DNA of 9,744 nucleotides from Bacteroidota bacterium (GTDB taxonomy: Bacteria; Bacteroidota; Bacteroidia; B-17B0; B-17BO), in contig CANHPI010000078.1 of NCBI GenBank assembly GCA_947462425.1, positions 1-9,744 on the forward strand, written 5' to 3'. The number at the start of each line of letters is the position of its first letter. Position 1 is the first letter of the stretch. Shown here one piece after another: positions 1 through 6,079 of the stretch. Made by a program: the position numbers and the translations under genes. The notes below the pieces were generated by a model. It saw nothing but the letters and a program-made list of their open reading frames with translations. It did not search any database and was not told the origin of the DNA.

Positions 1-2001
1 ATTTATTTCATGTTCTGAGTCTTCACACGCAACACCTTCTGCACATTTATTCAAAATAAAATCTTCTCCCTTACCATTTATTTGTTCAATTTGATTTGCT
101 TTTAGACCTTTAGAGATAAGGTATTTTTTTACTTGATCAGCACGTTTTTTTGAAAGTGGTAAGTTATAAGATTCTTTACCTCTGCTATCAGCAAAACCAT
201 ATATTAAGATAGACAGTTCGGGATGTTTAGACAAAACATCGATGTTTGTATTTAATATAGAAATGGCATCCTCATTAATGTTAGATTTATTTAAATTAAA
301 GTAAATAGGTGTAACGTTTAATCCTAATGCGGCAATTTTTGATTTATTTAAATACGATAAAATTAATTTATCATCATAAGGATTTTTACCCGGTTCATCA
401 ATTGTTACTATCGGCATTACCTCTGCAGGTAGTTTATAAACTAAATTATTACAAAGCACTATCGGTTCAATACAAGTATCACAACCTGCAATTACTTTAA
501 TAAATACAGAGTCTCCCGGTGATGTTAAAGAAATACTTTGAGTAATTTGAGAAGCATCCATCGGCAATTTTTCTTTATTAAATGTCCATTGATAAGCAAT
601 TGCATTTAAATTATTAGGCATGGATGTTTCAAATTTTACACTAAAAGATTCTTTATCTATCAATGAGGGATTAATAGATAATAGAGAACTTCTTTTTTCT
701 GTACACTCTTTATTAAATTTATCAAGATAAGTGATTTTGTAAATATCCATATCTCCAAGTCCGCCCTTTCTATATGAAGCAAAATATCCAAACTCATTTG
801 TTTTAGATTGAATCATAAAAATATCATGTCCTGCAGAATTAATTGGTTGCCCTAAATTTTCAGGGGTTGACCAAACTCCATTATTAAATGAACTTTTATA
901 AATATCATAATTACCAAACCCATCGTGTCCTTTTGATGAGAAATATAAAGTTTGCCCATCATCAGATAAAAACGGTGAATCTTCGTCGTATTCTGTATTT
1001 ATTATTTTCCCTAAATTTTCAGGAACTCCCCAATTTCCATCAGCCCCTTTAGCCGCTTTATAAATATCTAGTCCACCATATCCTATAGGATCTTCACTCG
1101 TAAAGAAAAGAGTTTTACCATCTTTACTTTGAGCTGCATGATTTTGGTAGAAATCAATATTTACATTTTTTGATAAGGCTTTTACCTTTTTTTTATTGTC
1201 AGCGCCTGCTGTAATTTCGTATATTTTATTTTTTTGAAATACATACATTATTTTACTATCGGCAGTAGAAGAAATAATAGATAAATGCCTTTTTTTAGTA
1301 TTTGTTTTCAGTACGTTTTTAGGAATTTCATAAATTTTAATAGCTTGCGGTCTGCCATTATCTAATTTAGTAACATATACGTTTTCAAAGTATTTATCAT
1401 CAATTTTACTTCGTTTTTCTTTTTTTACGTCTTTTCTTCGTGAGGTAAAAAACAATTGATTATCATCATTAATAACAGGAACATATTCTGGCGCATTTGT
1501 ATTTATTTTTGAACCTAAATTTCCAACGTATATATTTTTGTTATAAATAACAGTTTTATTTTTTTCAGCAAATAAGCAATCCTCTGTTTGTTTTTTTAAA
1601 TCCAAGATATATAACTTATCTTCTTCTTTATCTTTAGTGGTTCTTACTACTAAATTATTAAATAAGCCATAAGCTTTTTCAAATTCACCATTATGCTGAT
1701 AGCATTTGGCAAGTGCATATAATAAATCTGGAAAAGTATCAATTGGAGATGTATTATATGCTCTTTCCAAGTAGGGAAGCGCTTCTTCATATCTTGAAAA
1801 ATATTCGACTAATACATAGCCCATAGCAACATTTGCTTCATAACTAGTTTTATCAATATTGTATGCTTTAAGGTAGTTGTTTTTTGCTTTTTCTGTTTGA
1901 TTTCTCCCTAAAGCATTAGATCCTTTCCTTAAATACTTTGAGATTTGTGCAGACGAAAATGAAACAGATAATATAAAAAATAAAGCAAAGAGATTTTTCA
2001 T
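1..2001 (-). CDS. TPR / PD40 beta-propeller / OmpA-family envelope protein, C-terminus cut by the window edge
   Basis: Translated from ATG at 2001, the frame stays open for 667 codons to the left edge. A signal peptide (residues 1-18, cleavage SSA|Q, no lipobox Cys) is followed by TPR-like helices (about 22-115), then PD40/WD40-like blades. Blades are visible near residues 171-185, 285-320 (GKTLFFTSED, GGLDIYK), 348-375 (DDGQTLYFSSKG, NYDIYK) and 395-425 (GDMDIYKI). A Cys-containing, possibly PKD-like stretch (about 430-530) and a C-terminal OmpA domain (about 558-667) complete it. The OmpA domain shows YFNLNKSNI, GFADSRGKESYN and LSKKRADQVKKYL, including the Asp and Arg that bind peptidoglycan in this family. 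It ends in EHEIN, which in relatives is followed by about 10 more residues, so little is missing. The order resembles PorE-type T9SS anchor proteins and many generic Bacteroidota OmpA proteins; the exact role is inference. A terminator separates it from the upstream operon, so it should have its own promoter; I found no convincing one in the 45 bases before the ATG. Confidence 0.93.
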   Translation of the reverse strand, partial: MKNLFALFFILSVSFSSAQISKYLRKGSNALGRNQTEKAKNNYLKAYNIDKTSYEANVAMGYVLVEYFSRYEEALPYLERAYNTSPIDTFPDLLYALAKCYQHNGEFEKAYGLFNNLVVRTTKDKEEDKLYILDLKKQTEDCLFAEKNKTVIYNKNIYVGNLGSKINTNAPEYVPVINDDNQLFFTSRRKDVKKEKRSKIDDKYFENVYVTKLDNGRPQAIKIYEIPKNVLKTNTKKRHLSIISSTADSKIMYVFQKNKIYEITAGADNKKKVKALSKNVNIDFYQNHAAQSKDGKTLFFTSEDPIGYGGLDIYKAAKGADGNWGVPENLGKIINTEYDEDSPFLSDDGQTLYFSSKGHDGFGNYDIYKSSFNNGVWSTPENLGQPINSAGHDIFMIQSKTNEFGYFASYRKGGLGDMDIYKITYLDKFNKECTEKRSSLLSINPSLIDKESFSVKFETSMPNNLNAIAYQWTFNKEKLPMDASQITQSISLTSPGDSVFIKVIAGCDTCIEPIVLCNNLVYKLPAEVMPIVTIDEPGKNPYDDKLILSYLNKSKIAALGLNVTPIYFNLNKSNINEDAISILNTNIDVLSKHPELSILIYGFADSRGKESYNLPLSKKRADQVKKYLISKGLKANQIEQINGKGEDFILNKCAEGVACEDSEHEIN

Positions 2002-2041
2002 GTAAATTATTTTGGTAGTAAAAATAATATTTTTTCAGGAT

Positions 2042-2071
2042 AAAAAGTCTATTATTTTTAATTTAATAGAC
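2042..2071 (-). terminator. Intrinsic terminator of the flippase / glycosyltransferase / permease operon
   Basis: Read on the minus strand, GTCTATTA (2071-2064) pairs perfectly with TAATAGAC (2054-2047) across a 9-base A/T loop, and five T follow (2046-2042). The hairpin begins 1 base after the permease stop codon. This is a clear rho-independent terminator shape, and it separates the operon from the OmpA gene whose ATG is at 2001. Confidence 0.8.
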
Positions 2072-2072
2072 A

Positions 2073-3332
2073 TTAATGCCCCATTAAGGGTTTACTATCG
2101 ACAGATTTTGAGTCTAAGGCGTCTCTCAATCCATTTCCAACTAGCATAAATGCTAAAACTAAAATCATAATTGCTAATCCCGGTGTAAAGGCTAAATAGG
2201 CAGCATCTACTAAAACGTAACCACGATGCGCATTAATCATTTCTCCCCATGAAGGAGTGGGTGGTTGCGCGCCAATCCCTAAAAAACTTAATCCTGCTTC
2301 CGTTAAAATAGCGGCAGCAAAATTTGATGCAGCAATTACAATTACAGGGCCCATTACATTTGGTAAAATATGGGCTAAAATAATTCGCCTATTTTTAAAT
2401 CCTAAAGCCCTTCCTGCTTCTACAAATTCTTTTTCGCGTATGCTTAATATTTGTCCACGTATTAAACGAGCCACATCCACCCACATGGTTAAACCAACAG
2501 CAATAAAAACTTGTAAAATACCTTTTCCTAATACTAATGTAATAGCAATAACTAATAGCAATGTTGGGATTGACCAAACCACATTAATTAACCACATAAT
2601 TACATCGTCAAGCCACCCTCTATAATATCCAGCTAAGGCGCCTAATAGAATTCCAATAAAAATAGATATAATAACAGAAATAAAACCTACAGATAAAGAT
2701 ATGCGAGTGCCAATCATTAAGCGGCTTAATAAATCTCTACCGGCTAGGTCTGTTCCTAAAACATATCTTTTATCCTTAATATTATTTTCAATAATTGCTT
2801 TTTTTAAATCAGTTACACTTAATGTCAGTTTTTTGCCGGTACTTAATTGGTAAAATTCTATATTATTTAAAACGCTATCATTTTTAGTAGGAAAGTTATT
2901 ATTAACATCATAAAGAACATCTGCCATGTTGTAGGCTATTTTGTTTCCATTATTTGGTTCATTACCAGTATATTCCTCAATAATAATATCAAATCCTTTA
3001 AATGAATACGAATAAGTAGGAATAAATGTGAAATCACTTACCTCACCAAAAATCATTTTATTAAAAATAGTTGACTTATGTGACAGCTCATTTTTTTTTA
3101 ATAACACCATTTGGGTTTTAAACCCAGGTTTTTTAATATGCAATTCTGGTTTTTGGTCGTTTGCATAAGGTGTTGAATCGGGGGTAATTAAAAAACCTAA
3201 AATTGAAATAGAAGAAGCAATTATGATTAATAACAAGCCAAACATAGCTAAATGATTACGTTTAAAGCGTCGCCATGTTTGCACAGAAAGAGATTCTGAA
3301 GAATAATCGGTATGTTTTTTTTTAAATAACAA
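2073..3332 (-). CDS. ABC transporter permease, DppC/OppC type, with a long extracytoplasmic insertion
   Basis: An inner-membrane permease subunit of the peptide/nickel/opine uptake family (BPD_transp_1 fold), 419 residues. The N-terminus matches the OppC_N pattern: a basic amphipathic stretch (WRRFKRNHLAMFG, 20-32) and TM1 (about 31-50). The core carries the family hallmarks LGTDLAGRDLLSRLMIGTR (192-210), the EAA loop that docks the ATPase (EFVEAGRALGFKNRRIILA, 302-320) and LTEAGLSFLGIGAQPPTPSW (343-362). Usual DppC proteins are near 300 residues; here TM1 and the LGTD motif are separated by about 140 residues, so there is roughly 100 residues of extra extracytoplasmic sequence. The start is TTG at 3332, directly after and in frame with the glycosyltransferase TAA; the next Met (residue 30) would remove the conserved N-terminal stretch. 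No ATPase, partner permease or binding protein is encoded in the window, so the substrate cannot be named. Confidence 0.93.
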   Translation of the reverse strand: MLFKKKHTDYSSESLSVQTWRRFKRNHLAMFGLLLIIIASSISILGFLITPDSTPYANDQKPELHIKKPGFKTQMVLLKKNELSHKSTIFNKMIFGEVSDFTFIPTYSYSFKGFDIIIEEYTGNEPNNGNKIAYNMADVLYDVNNNFPTKNDSVLNNIEFYQLSTGKKLTLSVTDLKKAIIENNIKDKRYVLGTDLAGRDLLSRLMIGTRISLSVGFISVIISIFIGILLGALAGYYRGWLDDVIMWLINVVWSIPTLLLVIAITLVLGKGILQVFIAVGLTMWVDVARLIRGQILSIREKEFVEAGRALGFKNRRIILAHILPNVMGPVIVIAASNFAAAILTEAGLSFLGIGAQPPTPSWGEMINAHRGYVLVDAAYLAFTPGLAIMILVLAFMLVGNGLRDALDSKSVDSKPLMGH

Positions 3333-4460
3333 TTAATTAATTTTTTTTCCTTTCCAATAGGGCTTTACAAATAAAGAGCAAATTCCAACGATAATAGCAT
3401 ATATCCAATATATAAAACCAAAAGGAATTAGCCACCAAATAATTTTTGTACGACCCAAAAAATTTGAAGCTAAAAATAGTAACAAAAAATCAAAAACAAA
3501 CTTTGCAAATACAAATATTGATAAATAAGGAATAATAACAGACTCTTTAATAATTGCCAAAATTAAAGCGACAAACAATAAATTTGTAGCCAAAATGATA
3601 AAACTCGCAAATAAATTTAAGTTATTTGAATTGTATTTAGCTTTGTATGCCCAACGGATTCGTTGCTGAAACAAACTTTTAATGGTGTGTAAAGTTTTTG
3701 TTTTTACGATTAGAGACCTTATTAAACCGTAATGAATAGAATTTGGATCTGCTTTTTTTATTTCTTCCATTAAAAAAATATCTTCTCCAGATGAAATGTG
3801 AAGGTGTGAATCGTATCCGGAAACTAAATTATACGCACTTTTTTTAAAAGCTAAATTGGCACCATTACACATAAAAGGTTTTTTTATTCCACAATAGCCT
3901 GCTGTTATTGCAGTTAGTGCCAGATTTTCTATTATTTGAAAATTTGCTAAAAAACCAGAATGATTTTCAAAATCAATAGGCATAATGAGCATGTTTGGCG
4001 AGTAGTTTTTAAAATAATTTGATATAGTTAATAGCCAATAGGAATTTCTGTAAACTACATCTGCATCGGAAGTAATAATAATTGAACCTTTAGCAATTTT
4101 AATGGCTTCAGAAATATTTTGTTTTTTACCTTTATGTGAATGTTGTTTTATAAGTTGATGAGATATAATGGAATTTTTTAAAACATTAACAGCAATATCA
4201 TAAGTAGCATCTTCTGAAGCATCATCTATTAAAATTATTTCGAAATTTTGTGAAGCAAATTTTTGCTTTATAATTTGTTGTAGACATACTTCAATATTAT
4301 CAGCTTCGTTTCTGGCAGATATCACTATTGAAATAAAAGGCGCTACAGTAGGTTCCTCTTCTAAAATTTCATTTAATTTGCCGAAACCAATAATTGCCAA
4401 AGTGGTAAATGTACCATATACCACAATTATAATTGCAAATATATATAACTCAATTAGCAC
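3333..4460 (-). CDS. Membrane-anchored family 2 glycosyltransferase
   Basis: A 375-residue GT2 enzyme that transfers a sugar from a nucleotide-sugar donor at the cytoplasmic face of the inner membrane. An N-terminal membrane segment (about 4-25) precedes the GT-A domain: PFISIVISARNEADN (41-55), FEIILIDDASEDAT (73-86), the DAD metal/nucleotide motif (132-134), the acceptor-site segment FMCNGANLAFKK (196-207), GED (225-227) and QRIRW (266-270), which fits QxxRW. QxxRW is typical of processive or lipid-linked polymerising GT2 enzymes such as BcsA and IcaA. Three or so C-terminal membrane segments lie within 282-365. The start is GTG at 4460, overlapping the end of the flippase-like gene by 11 bases; no ATG lies near it. 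The permease TTG start follows the stop directly. Acceptor and donor are not determinable here; a lipid-linked glycan is the inference. Confidence 0.93.
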   Translation of the reverse strand: MLIELYIFAIIIVVYGTFTTLAIIGFGKLNEILEEEPTVAPFISIVISARNEADNIEVCLQQIIKQKFASQNFEIILIDDASEDATYDIAVNVLKNSIISHQLIKQHSHKGKKQNISEAIKIAKGSIIITSDADVVYRNSYWLLTISNYFKNYSPNMLIMPIDFENHSGFLANFQIIENLALTAITAGYCGIKKPFMCNGANLAFKKSAYNLVSGYDSHLHISSGEDIFLMEEIKKADPNSIHYGLIRSLIVKTKTLHTIKSLFQQRIRWAYKAKYNSNNLNLFASFIILATNLLFVALILAIIKESVIIPYLSIFVFAKFVFDFLLLFLASNFLGRTKIIWWLIPFGFIYWIYAIIVGICSLFVKPYWKGKKIN

Positions 4461-5415
4461 GTGCAGATTTGAAATCTATTTTTTCTTTTAGTATGATAAT
4501 ATAACCAATAGAACTTGGAACAACTACATTAATAATCCAAACAAAAGTTGACGATAAAACAACAATAATTGTATTATCTCCTGTGTTATTAAAAACAAAT
4601 AAAGCAATGGCAGCTCTAATAGCGGGTTCAATAAAGCTAATCATAGGAATAAGACTAGTGAGCATAAAATAAGCAGCGATGCTCAAAAATATGTGTAAGA
4701 TGTTGTTTTGAGGCGCTAAGGCATTATAAATTAAATAGAATTGTGTTGTAAAAACTAAGTACCTGATAATTGAAAGTGAAATTAGTTTTAAAATAAGTGA
4801 TTTTGAAAATTGAATATTTTTTGCCCCATCTATTTTACGAAACCATTTAATAAAACTTAACTTTTGTTGAATATAAGAGACATTAAAAATTGCCCAACAA
4901 AAAAACAAAATCATGCAAAGCCCTGCAATTAATGCTCCATAAATAAAAGTTGAAGATTGACTACTTTGATTAAGTTTATATGCAATAGATATTACGCCAA
5001 CAGTTACAGTAATGAGCATTTGAAACATGCCATTGATAAAGTGTAGTATTGTTACAATCGGCCTGCTTTTCGGTTTAAAGAAAACAATTTTAGCTAAAAA
5101 TTCTAACGCTCTTCCAGGAGCAATATTGCCAACACAAATTCCTGAAAATATTGATTTTAAAGAGGTTGAATATGATATTGATTCAACTTGAGTTGTAATT
5201 ATTTTCCATTTATAGCTTTCAATTCCCCAATTTACTGGCATTAATAATAAAACAACTATGATTGTGTAATACATAACAGGTTCACTAAACCAAAATAAGC
5301 ATTGTTCTTTTAATTCAGGAATACTAGCTAAGCGAATATAAATAATCCAAAAACTTAAAATACCGATAAGTATTTTTAATAGAAGAGTGAATGTGTTTTT
5401 AAATTTTTTCAGCAC
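4450..5415 (-). CDS. YbhN/AglD-like flippase family membrane protein (lysylphosphatidylglycerol synthase TM region family)
   Basis: A 321-residue polytopic inner-membrane protein with about seven to eight hydrophobic segments (roughly 10-28, 47-65, 120-146, 157-177, 208-231, 240-276, 283-309). The stretch GNIAPGRALEFLAKIVFFK (96-114) matches the P-G-R-x-x-E signature of the family that includes YbhN, AglD and the membrane half of MprF. Members are thought to move or handle lipid-linked substrates; this protein has no aminoacyl-transferase half, so it is not a full lysyl-PG synthase. The start is GTG at 5415: the in-frame stop is only 15 bases upstream and no ATG is available. Its last 11 bases overlap the glycosyltransferase start, indicating translational coupling. 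Pairing with a GT2 enzyme suggests a shared lipid-linked glycan, by inference. Confidence 0.85.
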   Translation of the reverse strand: MLKKFKNTFTLLLKILIGILSFWIIYIRLASIPELKEQCLFWFSEPVMYYTIIVVLLLMPVNWGIESYKWKIITTQVESISYSTSLKSIFSGICVGNIAPGRALEFLAKIVFFKPKSRPIVTILHFINGMFQMLITVTVGVISIAYKLNQSSQSSTFIYGALIAGLCMILFFCWAIFNVSYIQQKLSFIKWFRKIDGAKNIQFSKSLILKLISLSIIRYLVFTTQFYLIYNALAPQNNILHIFLSIAAYFMLTSLIPMISFIEPAIRAAIALFVFNNTGDNTIIVVLSSTFVWIINVVVPSSIGYIIILKEKIDFKSARAN

Positions 5416-5535
5416 AAAAATATTCGGTTAAATTTAAGCAAAATACACAGTTATTCCTTTAGTTATTTATAGCTATTAAAATTTTTCTTTACATATAATT
5501 TATAATTTGTGACTTGACATTGAGAGAAACATGCA

Positions 5536-5569
5536 TTTGAATGAGTGAACAGCTTTAAAATAGGATTTG
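5536..5569 (+). promoter_or_regulatory. Candidate Bacteroidota-type promoter for the secreted-protein operon
   Basis: TTTG at 5536-5539 is followed after 21 bases by TAGGATTTG at 5561-5569. The known Bacteroidota primary-sigma consensus is TTTG, 19-21 bases, then TAnnTTTG; here the -7 box has one extra base between TA and TTTG. Transcription would begin near 5575, leaving a leader of about 130 bases that contains the palindrome and hairpin listed separately. This is a near match in A/T-rich DNA and has not been scored against background. Confidence 0.4.
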
Positions 5570-5573
5570 ATTT

Positions 5574-5587
5574 ATATAAATTTATAT
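5574..5587. promoter_or_regulatory. 14-base perfect palindrome just downstream of the candidate promoter
   Basis: ATATAAATTTATAT is its own reverse complement and falls where transcription of the plus-strand operon would start. It could be an operator for a dimeric regulator, but it is entirely A/T in an A/T-rich spacer, so chance is a serious alternative. Confidence 0.2.
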
Positions 5588-5596
5588 TTTTATAAT

Positions 5597-5648
5597 AATC
5601 CAAAATAGCGGAATCCTACAGGTTAATGATTTTTTGGATTTTTTTTAT
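5597..5648 (+). terminator. Hairpin plus T-run in the intergenic leader, terminator- or attenuator-like
   Basis: AATCCAAAA (5597-5605) pairs with TTTTGGATT (5632-5640) over 9 bases around a 26-base loop, and six more T follow (5641-5646). No plus-strand gene lies just upstream to be terminated, so the structure would sit in the leader of the 5708 gene or end a short untranslated transcript. A second AATCC at 5612-5616 can pair with the same GGATT (5636-5640), giving a weaker alternative hairpin. The large loop and A/T-rich stem make it a modest terminator. Confidence 0.4.
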
Positions 5649-5707
5649 TATTATTACTATAAATGAAATTAAGAAATGAATAATTATGGTTTTAAAACTT
5701 TAAACAA

Positions 5708-6073
5708 ATGAAAAAACTCTCCGTGCAGTTTACTTTAATCGTTTCAATGTTTTTTGCGTTTAATTTAAACGCACAAACAAAGGCAGCTTACGCTTCAGGA
5801 TATGTCGCTGAATTAGAGCCAAAAACAAACACTAATGATAATTTTCATTTCCCTAAAATTGAAAATTTTGATGGAACATATCAGTTTATTGTAAAACAAA
5901 AAAGTAATTTTTTGTTTACTACAGAAACATTTCAAATTATAGAAAATCATAGACAAGAAAACACAAATGTTACAATTACGTTGAGTGAGTTTTTAGATGT
6001 TTTTATATATTCCAAAAACTCAATTAAAGAGTTAAGATTTGTACCTTTTAAATCTTTATATATTTTAAAATAA
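5708..6073 (+). CDS. Small secreted protein of unknown function, first gene of the adhesin operon
   Basis: A 121-residue protein with a clear type I signal peptide: KK at 2-3, a hydrophobic core to about residue 20, and predicted cleavage NA|QT after residue 22. The mature part is about 99 residues, mixed beta-type by eye, with no Cys, no membrane segment and no motif I recognise. The C-terminal half is rich in Phe/Tyr/Ile and ends in a Lys. ATG at 5708 is preceded by an A-rich stretch (ttaaacaa), usual for Bacteroidota, with no Shine-Dalgarno. Only 6 bases separate its stop from the ATG of the giant repeat protein at 6080, so the two are very probably cotranscribed. It may be a partner, chaperone or surface factor for that protein, but this rests on position alone. 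A signal peptide and intact frame make it a believable real gene. Confidence 0.75.
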   Translation: MKKLSVQFTLIVSMFFAFNLNAQTKAAYASGYVAELEPKTNTNDNFHFPKIENFDGTYQFIVKQKSNFLFTTETFQIIENHRQENTNVTITLSEFLDVFIYSKNSIKELRFVPFKSLYILK

Positions 6074-6079
6074 TTTACT

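Noticed and set aside
2395..2577. 60-codon minus-strand ORF
   Set aside because: It is a different frame of the permease gene, within its EAA region.
2257..2625. 122-codon plus-strand ORF
   Set aside because: It is antisense to the conserved core of the ABC permease and has no recognisable protein features.
3330..3335. Possibility that glycosyltransferase and permease are one protein broken by a stop
   Set aside because: Both halves are complete for their families with their own N- and C-terminal features, so two genes with a TTG start is the simpler reading.
4450..5415. Annotation as a complete lysylphosphatidylglycerol synthase (MprF)
   Set aside because: At 321 residues only the membrane region is present; the aminoacyl-transferase domain is absent.
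5514..5519. TTGACA resembling a sigma-70 -35 box
   Set aside because: There is no matching -10 at the right spacing, and Bacteroidota primary sigma factors do not use this element.
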